A stretch of 64,000 nt of DNA from Fomitopsis serialis (Eukaryota > Basidiomycota > Agaricomycetes > Polyporales > Fomitopsidaceae), in NCBI RefSeq assembly GCF_022376445.1, contig NW_025955082.1, positions 60,566 to 124,565 of the forward strand, given 5' to 3'. Positions within the stretch are counted from its first letter, which is position 1; each line of letters begins with the position of its first letter. The notes under the pieces were generated by a model. It was not told the DNA's origin, did not search any database, and saw only the letters and a list, made by a program, of their open reading frames with translations. Below, in pieces: positions 11,279-25,509 of this stretch. Both the position numbers and the translations under genes were made by a program.

Positions 11279-13127
11279 ATGTCTGTCATTCACCCACAAC
11301 TCCACAGTACCCTCGACAGCCTCAAGTTCCAGATCAAGGATGCTTTCTGGGCGCTCTCGTCCTGCGTTTGCCAGCAGTCAGCGAAGGTCAAGATTAATGG
11401 CCGGACATGTCAGTGTTTGCTTGCGAGAGTACGATAATAGCAGAGACCTCTAACGGATGTTCATCACAACAGTCAAAATCGTGAGAGTACTGGGAGAAGG
11501 CGGCTTCTCGTTCGTTTACTTGGCGGAGGATGAGCACAGCGGGGTACGTCTCAATATCTTGTGATCACGGAATGAATGGCAAGCAGCTTGTTGCTGTGCC
11601 GCATCTCATAGCAGTCTTGACAGAGGCAATTTGCCTTGAAGAAGATTCGGTGTCCGAGTGGACGGGAAGACGTGAGGCAGGCTATGCGAGAGGTCGAAGC
11701 ATACCGGAGATTCAAGTGAGCATTCCATCCCACTTGATTGCGTTGTAGATTGAAGTATAATGATGTCCGTAGGCACCCTAATATCATTCGCATATTGGTA
11801 CGTCTTTCGCAACCCATGTGCGGCTCGCCCTCCTCAGAATTCACTCGCAGGACTCCGCAGTCGTGGAGGACCCAAATGGGGATGGCCAAGTTGTCTATCT
11901 CTTCCTTCCCCTCTACAAGGTACGCAGCATCCCGGCGCTCTAACTGTAGTCGCGTTCAACACATTCACAGCGAGGCAACCTCCAAGACGCAATCAACGCC
12001 AACTCCATTAACGGCACACACTTCTCCGAACAAGAAATGCTGCGCCTCTTCAAGGGGACCTGCGAAGCCGTCCGGGCCATGCACGACTACCGTGTCCCTG
12101 TAAATCCCAAAGCCGGGCGCACGAATCAGTCCCGGTCCGCCTCAAATGCCGCCGCGTCCATGCCTGGACCAAGCAACCCTAACTCTCCCCGACATTCGCT
12201 AGACGACGACGAGCACGCGGAGATGTTTCCACGTCCGGAGGGGACCACGATGGCGGGTACTCATATCATGGTAATGGGAGTGTGCATGGCTCGGAGGTCC
12301 CGCTCATGACGAAGAACCGACCGGATGACAATGAGGCCATATTTGATGGTGACGAGGAGCTTGCGCGCATCCAACAGGAGGAGAACAGCCGCTCTGGGGA
12401 GACGGAGCTTGTCCCATACGCGCATAGGGACATGAAACCAGGGTGAGCGCGTGCATTCCTCCCTCGCTGGGCGTGTCGGTCTGACTGCGAGTTCATTCGC
12501 AGCAACGTCATGATAGCGGATGATGGTTCACCTGTCCTCATGGATTTCGGTAGTGCCATGAAGGCGCGGATCAAAATCGAAAATCGGTCGCAAGCTTTGC
12601 TGCAGCAGGTCTGTAGTATCTACTGTTGAGTCTTCCATCTCGCCTGACCTCGCCGTGCGCAGGATCTCGCGGCAGAGCAGTGTACAATGGCGTACCGTGC
12701 TCCCGAGCTCTTCGATGTCAAGACCGGCATCACGCTGGACGAGAAAGTCGATATCTGGGTGAGTACGCTTACCTGCATCTCCCTTGCTGTAAGACTTCGC
12801 TCACGATGCTACGCACCTAGTCGCTCGGCTGCACACTCTTCGCGCTCGCCTACTCCCACTCGCCATTCGAGAACATGCAAACAACAGAGCAGGGTGGCTC
12901 AATAGCGATGGCAGTCATGAACGCGCAGTACAAGCACCCACAGTCCGCCTACTCCCAGGGCCTGAAGAACCTCATCGACAGCATGCTGAAGGTTAGCCCC
13001 AGTGAACGGCCCGACATCTACCAGGTATGCTTCATCCCACGTCTCCTGTTGCCACGAACAAGGCTGACGCACCCCGTTTGTGTAGGTGATCAAAATGACC
13101 GACAAGGTCCTGCAGAGTCTCAGATAG
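11279..13127 (+). CDS. ENV7: ENV7/STK16 (NAK-family) serine/threonine kinase, with a 1-base frameshift
   Basis: Ten exons: 11279-11408, 11473-11543, 11624-11715, 11773-11797, 11851-11919, 11971-12442, 12503-12608, 12663-12758, 12821-13024, 13086-13127. Kinase landmarks run in order: glycine loop LGEGGFSFVYLAED, lysine in FALKKIRCPSG, RRFKHPNIIRIL, catalytic loop HRDMKPGNVMIADDG, LMDFGSA, MAYRAPELFD and DIWSLGCTLFALAY. The LMDFGSA and PVLM context marks the STK16/Env7 group of palmitoylated Golgi or vacuole-membrane kinases. The N-terminal cysteines (SSCVCQQ) could be acylation sites. Exon 6 carries an insert rich in serine and acidic residues. Within it the frame is lost at the G-run 12240-12243: PRPEG must continue as DHDGGYSYHGNGS, one base short. 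The summed exons are 1307 nt, exactly one base short of 436 codons. All core motifs are kept, so an assembly error is more likely than a dead gene. Confidence 0.88.
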
Positions 13128-13224
13128 CAGATCTAGCATCCCTCTCCACTGCTGTACACACTTGCTCCTCGCTCGGTGGGCTATTTATTTATGGACGCGG
13201 GTACCGCGTATGCACGATGCTGCA

Positions 13225-14407
13225 TCATGCTGCAGAATCCTTTTGGGTTCTTTTCCGCTTCTTCCCGATCGAAGGAACACTCGGTTTGCCAGGACCTTTC
13301 GATGCCTGCCGCGTCGAATCAGACGCATTTGTTAATGAACCCTTCGTGCGCTTTGCGTTCTTCGGTGGTTTCGACGGTAGAGGATGTGACGGCTTTTCGT
13401 TTGGACTGGGTGGGGATGATACGACAACCTCGGCGTTCTGGGCCTTTCGTGCCTTGCTTTTCTGTACCTGTGGAGGCGATTTTGTCGACTCGACTGGTGA
13501 TGTCGCCGCTTTCTTGGTCAACCGAGGCTGCCGGGCGGTGAGCTGACCGTCGGCGCCCGCCTCAAGTTTCCTTTTCTTGCCTGGAGCAGCAGGCTTTGCC
13601 TCACCCTCACCCTCAGAATCCGGTGCAGAGGCCTTCGCCGCCCGATCTTTCTTGAACGCAATACCGCGAGCCTTCATCAACTTCTGTTTCGTGCGTTTGG
13701 CCTTGACCTTCGCTAGTTTGTTTTGCTTCACACAAATGAGTCAAGACACATGTTTGGCTTGGTCGAAACACGCACTCGTTTTTCTGCCCGCTTCGACAGT
13801 TCAGTATCGGCACTCTTCTCTGCTCCCGTCCCCGCGCTGAGCAGTGAGACAATGTCCCGTACATCTGTCTCTGGGCCAGCCGGCTGCGCCAACTCTACGA
13901 ACCGTTTGTAACGGCGAACGTGTGCCTGGATGTATACAGAATTTGAGAAGGCTGAAACGCGTAATCAGGCTGTATACGCACGTTTGAGGATCGGTGCACC
14001 TCGCACATTGTGGAGTTCTTCAGTAGCTTTCCTGGGCAAGCTATACAGGCCCTGGCCTCGGGTTCAAGTGAAATGAGGTACAGAGGGTCTTTGAGTGCTT
14101 CTGAGACAGAAAGTGGCGGCTCCCCAGCATCCGACACCTCTGAAGCATTGTCCGAATCTGCATCTCCCTCGCTCTCCTCGTCCTGTTCGGAGGCACCTTC
14201 GTCCCCGTCTTCATCCCCGTCTTTCTCATCTGCGCTCCCTGCATCGTCGTCTTCTCCTGCGTCGGAGTCATCATCCGACCCCGAGCTTGAAGACGACTCG
14301 TCCGAGTCTGTGTCGTGCAGCCCTAGAACCTCCTTGGTCTCCGCGTCCAAACCCATCTCCTCATCGCGCTCCTGCCTCTCCTGACGTCGCGCAACGCGTT
14401 TGAACAT
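13225..14407 (-). CDS. acidic/basic nucleolar-like protein, function unknown
   Basis: Three exons (13982-14407, 13776-13925, 13225-13725) give 358 residues. It opens MFKRVARRQERQERDEEMG, then has a long Asp/Glu/Ser tract (about residues 30-95), then a compact segment PLYLISLEPEARACIACPGK with LLKNSTMCEVHRSSN and AHVRRYKRFVELAQ. The second half is lysine-rich (KQNKLAKVKAKRTKQKLMKA) and ends in GKKRKRTQKDSAA. The CIACPGK...H arrangement could bind a metal but is short. An acidic tract followed by a KKRK-rich tail is typical of nucleolar ribosome-biogenesis factors; that is inference from composition only. It converges with the kinase gene (97 bp between stops) and diverges from the RNase II gene. 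Confidence 0.75.
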
Positions 14408-14825
14408 CGTGCTGATATGTTGGTATCGTGAAGCAGAAGCTAAGGTGTCTTATTTAGCTCCGGGAATACGCAAGTGGGTAGTGGTACAGGTCTCTGAGGA
14501 ACATTATTGCGCCTCGAAAACAGCGAGAATACGGTGCACGTGACCGTACGCGTCCGCGAAAAGTGCAGGGAAGTGACAGAGTCTCAGGCTGACCGCCGAC
14601 TTGTCCGTACTTGGCTCCTACAACTCCAGAGCCCGTCTCTCCGTCTCGGTCCTGCGTTCTTGCTTGACGGAAGTCTTCTTTTTGGTTGCATTCAACGGGC
14701 AACAAGCTGGTTTTATAGGTCAGCTTGATTCGGCAATTAGACGTTACTCTGTTGACACGCCTATACGCTCGTACATTATCAGGCTAGCTCGGACAGGAGC
14801 ACCTACGGACCCCTTTTCATCCTGT
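14408..14825. promoter_or_regulatory. divergent promoter region
   Basis: This 418-bp region lies between the acidic-protein start (minus) and the RNase II start (plus). The frame of the RNase II first exon stays open upstream to about 14600, but the ATG at 14826 gives the best mitochondrial leader. No specific element is recognisable. Confidence 0.45.
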
Positions 14826-17748
14826 ATGCATCGGCGTAGCGCCTCTCGTCTCGCAGACATCGCGTCTACCAGCTCGGCCGCTCTCGGTCGAACCACTCAA
14901 CGCCATGCATCGAACGTCGCCCGAAACCGCAAGCCTCCTGGCGAGGCGCTCTCGAAGAAGACATACGACAAGGTAGAGCTTGCCGCCAAAGGTCTTGTTG
15001 CCGCTGCTGCGAAGAAGCAGAATAAAGTCGGTTGGGGACACCCGCAGCATCACGAGGGTGAGACTCGCAGGTTGACGGCAGCAGTGAAGAGCGCCGCGAA
15101 TCCATTGAAGGCACCCACTCCCGAGTTGCAGATGCTCCTTGCCCATCAAAACATTTCCCCCGACCCAGAGCCGGGCAGGTCGCTCAATTTTGAGCCTGGT
15201 TCACTCGTCGAGATCCGCAGGTAACGTCCACAAATGCCATGCATCATGAGCTCTATGCTGACCCATTCTGCAGGAGTGAAAGCGTTTACCATGGAGTGGT
15301 AGTCCAAACCATACCCGAAAACGGCCGATGGATGACATACTCACTGCTCAGTGGTGGCGAGTTATGGCCGCATCAGGACAGCGACGTGATGCTATACATC
15401 CCTGGCTTCGTCGAGCGTGACCTCATCGCACGATGTGGATCTAAACAAGCGACACTCCTCAACGAGAGCGAGATCGCTGCCCGTGTCAGTGTTCTCAAAC
15501 GTCTGCGGAACCTCGAGATCGCGGTGGAACAGACTGTAAAGGAGCTACACCATCAGCTCCGAGGTATATATGAACAGCTCAGGCATCCAGACCCTGAGCA
15601 GGCTACTTCAGTGACGGTGGAAGAAGCCGCACGCCTCGTAACTTCGAAGTCGCGGGACCCCTTGTTGACGAAGTGGGCTGTCCACAAGTACCTCTTTGAG
15701 AAGTGCAAATACTTTTCGGCGGAGGTGTCAAATTTCTTGGAGAGACCGGCGTTCGAGGTACGGTCAAAGCGCGATGTCGATACCATCGACGCCGTCGACG
15801 AAATGGTCGCACGGAGAGACCCCGTCATGGATAGCTTCGTGGAGAAGGCCAAGATCCTAATCCGGGCGGCACGGAAACGGGCGCGGGAGACATGGTCACA
15901 ACCGCCCTCTTATCAAACCGATGACAACACTACGTTCAAGCCTGCTGACATGCTCATCATTCGTTTCTTGTGCTCTTCGCTCCGTAACAATCGGATGACC
16001 CAAAGGGATCCGTTCCTGCTATCGCAAACGCACATCATGAAGAAAACTGGTCTATACGATTCCGACGACTATGGACAACGTACTGTCTACCCTTTCCTCG
16101 TCGAACTCGGCGTGATACCGCCGTGGCAAGATCCTGTCGACCGCACACAACCGTCTACTGGTATCAGTGGACTGTCATTGCTCAAGAGCGAGCTTACACG
16201 TGGTCAACCTTCATCGTCACGAGCGAACACGTCCTCTACGCGTCCAGCATCGTCGTTGCCGCTGGGTCCTGAAGATTTCTATTCACGCGACCTGGTCGAT
16301 CATCTGCGACACGACTTCGGCGACATGCCGGTCTATGTCATCGACGATGCGGACGCAGAAGAACTCGACGATGGCTTTTCCGTAGAAGCGGTTCCCTCCG
16401 AGCCTGGCCGTACGTGGCTGCACGTACACATCGCGGACCCGACGTCCGTGCTTCCGCCTACGCACAGGATTGCGCGGGAGGCCCTTGCCAGTATGGAGTC
16501 ATTGTACTATCCCGATGGTTCCATCCCCATGCTTCCCGACATACCGGAGCTACGCGAGCTAAGCCTAGGGCAGGTTGGGGTGCAACGCGTCATGACATTC
16601 AGTGGTAAGATCGATACAGAGGGGAACATCGTGGAATACAAGATCAGGCCGGGCATCATCAGGAATGTGCAAGAATTACACTACAGCGACGTGAATGAGG
16701 CGATTGGTGCACCATTCATTCCCCCCAGTTTCCATTCGGAGGGGGAGAGGATGTGACCCCTCCCTCAAACGCGGCGTCGGTCGGGAAATCGGCCATAGAC
16801 GATTTATTGTCCGTCCGGAAAGTTACCGACGCTTTAGTGAAAGGCCGTGTGCGCCAGGGCGCAACGCAGTACGATTGGACCAAATCCAAGGTCGCCATTC
16901 GTCCCAAATCCTTGCCAACACCCCCCGTAACAAACCGGCCGTACCGTTGGTCAGGTTTCCCAAAGCTGTACTACTCCGTTGAGTCCAGCCGGATGGTAGA
17001 TTCGGGCTCTCGGCAGATAGTCGCGGAGTGCATGCGGTTGGCGTCTCGCATCGCCTCGATGTGGCTCCGGGACCGCGACATCCCTGCTATCCGGCGGGTG
17101 TCCCGAGAACTGGCAGACACGACCCCGGGTGCTGTCCAACAAATGCTAAGCTCTCGCGACGAGAGCGGCTTCGTGGACCACTTGCTCATGCTTCAGCTGG
17201 GACTCGTTTCCACCGGCGCGACATACACAGTCATGCTCGGGCCGCATGCGGTGTTAGGCATCCCCGATGGCGAAGGGTACATGCGCGCAACATCACCCCT
17301 CCGGAGGTTTCTCGACATGGTCACCCACTGGCAGATCAAGCATGCGCTGCTGACCCCAGACGCGCCGCGCCTCTTCCCAGAGGAATGGCTCCAGAACCTC
17401 GCCAAGCACTCGACCTGGTGGGAAGGCCACCACCGGGGGATCGAACGGAATCACGAGCGGTTTTGGGCTTATAAGTTCTTGGAGAGGCGAATTGCGGAGA
17501 CCAAGGAAGGGTCGCCTGAGGCGGAGAGACTCGCGGATGCGCTCGTTGCCGTCGTGACGCACACCCCGGTGAACAATTTCCTTCATCAGTATTGGCAGGC
17601 TTCGTGTCATCTCTGGGATCTGGGGCTGAGAGGCATCCTCATCGAATTGGGGCCCACAGAACCGTTGAAAGGTGGCGACCGGGTACCTGTGAAGGTCGCA
17701 GCGCTTAGGCTCGGTGTCACGTCGCAACTAGACCTTGTCAAGAGATAG
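14826..17748 (+). CDS. DSS1: mitochondrial RNase II/RNB exoribonuclease (DSS1-like), with a 1-base frameshift
   Basis: Two exons (14826-15220, 15274-17748) give 956 residues once a frameshift is allowed for. The N-terminus (MHRRSASRLADIASTSSAAL) is rich in Arg and Ser without acids, as in mitochondrial presequences. The RNB core has YVIDDADAEELDDGFSVEAV, where the aspartates are the metal ligands of RNase II-family 3'-5' exonucleases, then HVHIADPTSVLPP and, later, GYMRATSPLRRFLDMVTHWQ. The closest known type is yeast Dss1, the exonuclease of the mitochondrial degradosome with the Suv3 helicase. The frame shifts between about 16700 and 16745: GAPFIPP must continue as FPFGGGEDVTPPS, which needs one more base, most simply in the C6 run at 16721-16726. 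Exons sum to 2870 nt, one short of 957 codons. Domain conservation on both sides argues for an assembly error. Confidence 0.87.
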
Positions 17749-19621
17749 ATTCACTGTAGTACGTGTTCTGTGCTGTTCTAGATATGCTATATGTCGTAAT
17801 GACGCATCCCTACTCTGGATATCCGATGTGCGTGTACGTGCTCCACGGAAGGGTACAAGGAGGATGACCATGCAATACACCCGCTCGGATTGGTTACTGC
17901 GGTGCCCATATGGCACTGGCAGCGGATGCGCCGCAGACGTTATTGACTCTGCTGATTAGTGGACTGAGTGGACTAACCGCCAGTACCGTCCCTACTATGG
18001 TCGACGTTCAAGCTTTCAAAACTAATCAAAAAAGAAGGTTCTCCAGCAAACTCTTTCTTCACTGTCAACTACTGATACATCGCAGCGGGTCCTGTTGACG
18101 GAGAGCCGGCGTGTCGTCACAAAACAACCAGAGCCAACGCCATGTCGAAAGGCATTCTTTGCGATTGGTGCAGACAAGAATAGTGCAGTGGTACGAGGTC
18201 GAGCTAACGCCACCGTTGGCTATGTTCATTGCCATTTTTCCGCCAAGGCGGCCGGGGCGACAGCAGATGCGTTGCCTGTGTATGAACTGTGATCGACTCT
18301 CGACGAGGCCTCATTGGAGGCGGCACCTATGCGGCTTCGTCACGTCGCAAAGTCATCGAAGCTATGTGGTCCCCGCTTGAGCTCCAGTCTTCGAGGTGTT
18401 CATCGTGGACTTAAGTCGGTCTTGTCTAATCATTGGGCGAAAACCTAAAGGGACGTCGTCATGGATGGAGAGAAGTGCACGTATATCCGTGGCACTTGCT
18501 TCCCTATCCCGGTATTCGACAATGGAAGTGACATGCTATGACCTGTCGGGGAACACAGCAACACCGTGACTGCATGTTTGCGGTATAGCTTCAGGGCCAC
18601 CATGGGGCGGCATAACCTGCAAAAGTAAGTATTTGGCAATGCCTTGATTCCTGAGTCTCCGCGTTATGATGACATTGAACTAGGCTCTTGCAGCCTTGTG
18701 GAGGGGGCCCAAGCGCGATAACACAGTTCTCAGCGGCGCCGAGATACGCAGGGCCGGCATGGGACGAAGCCTGAGTGCTTGTGTCGTCCGAGGTGGCTCT
18801 GCGGCGAATATTCAAATATTCACGAGAAGGTTCTGGCACCTAGGTCTGCTCCAACAGCCTGCGCGAACCATTTCATTCCAGTCAAATGCAAACACCGGCA
18901 GTTGGTGCTGACACGATGATAAACCTGCCGACTCCGATCCCTATGACCGCAGCGCAGTCAGATGTCGCGGTGCCCTTGCCCTGGGCGGCTGCTCATTTGC
19001 ATGTCACCAATATACACCGAGAATTTATCATCGCTAGAATGAAGGTTGCGTCGACATGCATGCTGTAGCAAATATGGTCGCCCCTGAGGCGTCTAGATGT
19101 CGTGACTAAATGGAATACCCTCCTCCTCCTCCTCCTCCTCCCCTACTAGTCGTCAGTCCGACTGACTACGGGAACTTTCTAAAAAGTCAAGTCACCTGCC
19201 ATATTCGTCAAGTAAACGAAGACTATGTAGACTGATTCTAACTTGCGTTTAGGGCGGAGTCTCATGCACATGCCCCATGGTGAGATGCCTCGTCAGTGGC
19301 TGTGAATTGCTGTAACTCAAGTGCTCATACACCTCAACAACGTTCCTCATGCGTCAAGTGCATGGGCGGACATCAGGGACCATTGTTTTCGATCCAGTAC
19401 CCTCGCACCTGCGGCCATTGCTGACCAACGCACAACCAACACTTGGCCAACAGTCAGAGGTGAACGTTTGAACCCAGGTTGAACCGATTACAAGTGTCTG
19501 TACTACTTTCCTTAAGCTATGTCGATTAAATCAGTGTCTATGAATCTACTTCCTCCGGCGGTACAGAATGTCGCAGGGCTGCTGGGGCGTGACCATCATC
19601 GACTACAAGCGAGCAAAATCG
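17749..19621. other. gene-poor intergenic region
   Basis: About 1.9 kb lies between the 3' ends of the RNase II and ERG11 genes. I translated it by eye and found no recognisable domain; open frames are under 90 codons and of random composition. Its only marked feature is a TCC microsatellite near 19118. Confidence 0.5.
19118..19144. repeat. (TCC)n microsatellite
   Basis: Seven consecutive TCC units, flanked by CCC on both sides, lie in the non-coding stretch downstream of ERG11. The complementary strand reads (GGA)n. Confidence 0.9.
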
Positions 19622-21538
<1,917 letters not shown>

Positions 21539-23797
21539 GTTGGGAGGTGGAACCGGACGTCGTCGGTCTTGCTCGTCGCGGTCGGCGTGGCCGTCGTCGT
21601 ACTCGTCGTGTTCGTGGGGAGAGGAGAAGACGTCGACGAGCTGGGAAACAGACGGCGGGCTAATAATTTATATCGTTCTCGAATAAGTATCGAACGATGG
21701 TCAATTGCCATTTCGGGCAGGCGACCGGGACTGGCGCATGGGCGCCCGTGGACCCGATGGAGACCGTGGTGTAGACCGTTTCGGGTGCCCCGAGATGGCC
21801 CTGGCCTTTGCTTCTCCCATCACAGCATCAGTTTTCTGTCCCAACAGCCAACCAACAGCCCACGCTGGCCAACCTTGGGCCAACCGTAATTTTCCAATTC
21901 TCGAACCACTCCAAACATGGCGGACACATCATGACGCCGACAGAAAAAATATCAGACGCGCAGCATCAGAGGTGGTCTGTCTGTCTGAGAGCTGGGCCAC
22001 GATACGCAGCAGCAAATTGAGGAGTCCGGACTATGACACCCGGGCTACGACACCTGATACGCTGCGTGGGCTACTTAGGTCCGTTCCGTCGGAATTGTTA
22101 CTATTGGCCAATCCCGAAGTAGACATGACACTGACCGTCGTCGCTGCCGACCTGATCGAATCAGCTGCCCTACGACCATACTTTAAGCTTCAATACTCAA
22201 CCGAGGTGAAGCACACGCAACGACATGCGAATAGACAGGCACGCGCACGTCGCGCGTACGTTTTTTGTACGATGGCGGGGAGGTACACAGTACTGATACA
22301 AAACAGGTAGAACTGAATGGTTTGTTCTACTCGTTGTTTAACACCATGTGCTGGGCTGACCGACATTCGATGTAAGCAGGTGCTGCCAGCTTAGAGGGTT
22401 GCAGACCCGCACGGCCATGACACGGATCGTCACTTCATAAACAAGTTTATTAGCCAATCAATAGGAATCACCGCTCCTCCTCTTGCCCTTCTCGGCACCG
22501 GCATGTCTCTAGCTCAGACGCTCATGAACACCGGATTCGGGCAAGATTCGGGAGCCCATACATCCGGGTCGTCAACGATTTTACGAAAGCACGCTGCGGC
22601 ATGGCAACTATGACAGCGATGACGAGCTCGAACTGCCTCATTGTTGCATACAGGTGGCTTGCAATTGCCCCATCTCCACGATGGAGATCATTTCGCAAGG
22701 ATCAGACCACTGTTGGAGACTACGAGGACCAGATTGCGTCGTCGCAGCAGTGTGGCGTACTTAGGTTTGGAACGTTGCTATACCTGGAGTCTATGGCGGC
22801 TAACCTTCTTCACCTGCGCAGGCTACGAAGCCACGACTGCGGACGACTGTGCTTCTATATGTATATTTGCCCTCCGATGTCTGAGCTTGCCAGACGGCCG
22901 ACTGGAAGCATTGGCACTGGTTAATGCACAGAACGGCCGGCTTAACCCCATGACAGCCACCATTCAAGCTTTTAAGGCTCGGTTTCTCCCCCGAACCATA
23001 CAGCTTCGAGAAGCCAACGGCAGCGGGAGAACAGGTACCTCGTGTCCGTCGCAGACAACACATCGACGATGTCCCCGAACACATGACTGCAACGAGGCAC
23101 TTCCCTGACATCCTCGTGGAGAGGTTATGAGGAAATTCAAGTACGCAGCGTTGAAACGTTGAAGGCGGTGAGCGCCACAGCCAATCGTGGGATTAGCTCA
23201 CCCTCGTACCACCATTCAATGGACTGACAGGAAGGCACTGCACCGATCACTCGGGAATATCTCCGGCGGCTCGCTCAGGACGGCATGCAGGATCTTTGTC
23301 GTAAACAGGGTTGGGTTGCGTGGGGATCGACAGCCGCGAGTACACACAGGGTTCGCCGGAGAGTGAATGCTCACGCACGCATTAGGTTCAGCTAAGCGCT
23401 ACTGCCTCATTCCATGACAATGAATTAATGAAGGCGTTGGCAGCGTGACTGCCGGCAGGGCGGCCGACACGACAGCTGTGGCAGATGTAAAATGAAATCC
23501 CAGCAGGGATGGATTCGTACAGAGTAGGTGGCGCTGCGCGCATCCTGTCGGACGACTTGGTCACGAGACCGCGTCGTGAGCATACCTATCTGAGAGACTC
23601 CTCTTGTTTTCCCGCCATTCGGCTTGTCGATGCAGGCCAACTGGATCTAGTTCGAGATAACAACTCTCCTTCAAGATACTAGTACTAGTGCTCATAGTCA
23701 CTAGCAGCAGGTGACCACGTCGACCGATCTCGCCGCCAGCGTGCTACTCTGACCGCAATCTGTAGCCCCGACCCCCATTACTTCTCGCACAAGCACA
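21539..23797. other. gene-poor region upstream of ERG11
   Basis: About 2.2 kb. The first 150 bp should carry the ERG11 promoter. Between 22600 and 23110 two overlapping plus-strand frames have leucine-rich content (for example LLHLRRLRSHDCGRL, and RCLSLPDGRLEALALVN in the other frame). They might be remains of an F-box/LRR-type gene, but the match is too weak to call. Nothing else is recognisable. Confidence 0.4.
21666..21673 (-). promoter_or_regulatory. TATA-like box of ERG11
   Basis: The minus strand reads ATATAAAT about 130 bp upstream of the ERG11 start codon at 21538, a plausible core promoter position given a leader of about 100 nt. Confidence 0.45.
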
Positions 23798-25034
23798 ATG
23801 CCGGGGACACGATCGCCTTGAAGGACGGTGAGTATGTAGAGGTTCCTTCCCCGAGCGTCAAACCCGGTCAGTGACCTATGTACGTAGGGAACCACATTCC
23901 CACCGTCGCCTTTGGCACTTGGAGACGCGGAAATGGAAGGGAAGCAATCGAGAATGTCAGCAACGCCTTATCGGTTGGCCTTGCTCTATTGGTGAACTCT
24001 GCCAGCTCCGAGATGACTTCGTGTGGCCGACCCCGGCCTACCTGACAGATACTGCGCAAGCACAAGTACGCCAATGAAGCGCCGGGGGCCGGGGCTCCTC
24101 TCCGCGCATGTGGACTGCGGCGCGAAGACGTCTTTATTACCAGTGGCGAGGACATCGATACGTCCATACAGAACAGCTGCGAAGCGGTAGGTTATTTGCA
24201 ACGCCATCGCGATCGTTCCAGCTGGAAATTCCCACTATGGTAGCTTGGTGTAGACTATGTGGGCCTCTATTTAATCCACGGACCGAAGCATGCGAAGCCG
24301 GACATACCGACGATTTGGAAGAAGATTGAAGCAATCGAAGCGTACGGGTTGGCGAAGTGAGTGCATACTTCTAGTTGTCAGATATCTTCCTGATGTCTTG
24401 CTGCACTCAGGAGCATCAGCGTCAGTAATTTCAAGGCGTTGATCACCTGAAGACATTGTTAGAATCTGCGAGAGTTAGGCCTGCTGCCAATCAAGTTTGT
24501 CTGCCAGACGGCCGACCCTTGATCGCTCTTGCTGTTGAGACTAAATCATGATTTATCTGCAAGTTAAGTATGCTGAGCACCAATCATCGATTTCTGTCAG
24601 AGGGAAGGCATAGCCGTCGAAGGGTACCGCCCCTGCCTGTATGTTGCGCGCTTCCTGTCTTTGTGAAATCTCACCAAGTGTCGTAGTCCTCTTATGCCAT
24701 GGCGCCGTGACTATTTCGCCAAACAGATAGCTCAACGGCTCGATGTAAAACCAGAGCAAGTCCTTATGGCGTGGTCGAAGCTGAAGAATGCCGTGGCAGT
24801 CACGTATGTGAGACGGAATGATCAGAAAGCCGTCACATGTTTATGAACTGGAGGCTTTCCTCTAGGTCATGCACAAAGAAAGCGCGTCTCAGGGGCTTGT
24901 TTTTTCGCTGGGGATATTTATGCATCGTCTATGGGAGCGACTGTCAGTGTGTACTAATGGCTTTGTACGACTGAAACGATTTGACAGAGCTGTTCACCGA
25001 GGATATCAAAGCGATGGATGAAGCCGCGGCTTAG
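23798..25034 (+). pseudogene. aldo/keto reductase, disrupted
   Basis: Fragments of one aldo/keto reductase (AKR) appear in order, in different frames. ATG 23798 with (frameshifted) DTIALKD is followed by an intron and GNHIPTVAFGTWRRGNGREA (from about 23888). Then come KYANEAPGAGA and GLRREDVFITSGEDIDTSIQ (about 24067-24185), LGVDYVGLYLIHGPKHAKPD, WKKIEAIEAYGLAK, SISVSNFK, HLKTLLESARVRPAANQ, QREGIAVEGYRP, QIAQRLDVKPEQVLMAWSK and lastly EDIKAMDEAAA with a stop at 25034. The AKR histidine (LIHGP) remains. The catalytic lysine region reads ITSGED without lysine, the FDHI before DTAQ is missing, and SIGVSNF has become SISVSNF. At least two single-base losses are needed (at the G-run 23801-23806 and near 24435). 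This looks like a decayed gene; a functional gene in poor sequence is less likely because residues are also lost. Confidence 0.75.
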
Positions 25035-25509
25035 CCGATGACTCGGATCCCGAGGAGCTCCCTCGAGAGGTATATATGCCCGTTCGCTGCAGCAGACCTT
25101 TCGCAACGAGGGACTATAGCTAGTTGTGCGGTGTGAAGCTGAAGTTACGCATCTACACATGCTTGTTGCGTCTTGCATGCGTGAAACCACTGAAGGCTTT
25201 GCCTCGGCGACTCGATTGCTATCTGTCCGTTCACAGCAATGAATGCACTCTGTGTAATTCTACACTACGTAACATAAGACTTGCTTGATGTCCGCTGATG
25301 TTCACGAAGCTAAGCGCTAAGCCCTCGGGCTGCGCGGGCATTACCACTTCTTGATCCCAGGAAGCCTAAGGAAGGACCCGTCTTGAACCCGTCTTATCAA
25401 CAATGTTTGTACTAAGGCAACGGTTCCCAATCCAACCACTGGCACGGGACCTCACCTGTCTTGCTATATAGACATCAGTGTGAGCCGCCGTCGATCCCTC
25501 ACACCCATC
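25035..25509. promoter_or_regulatory. intergenic region with TATA box for the short DUF427 gene
   Basis: This 475-bp stretch follows the AKR remnant. CTATATA at 25464-25470 lies 40 bp before the ATG at 25510 and is a good TATA candidate, suggesting that the short DUF427 gene has its own promoter. No remains of the N-terminal DUF427 half are visible here. Confidence 0.5.

Noticed and set aside
19118..19144. GGA repeat on the minus strand as a possible G-quadruplex control element
   Set aside because: Only GG pairs separated by A, in a 3' intergenic region; a simple microsatellite explains it.
22601..23108. Possible F-box/LRR gene from leucine-rich strings
   Set aside because: Leucine-rich strings appear in two different frames, without F-box core, consistent repeat spacing or splice support.
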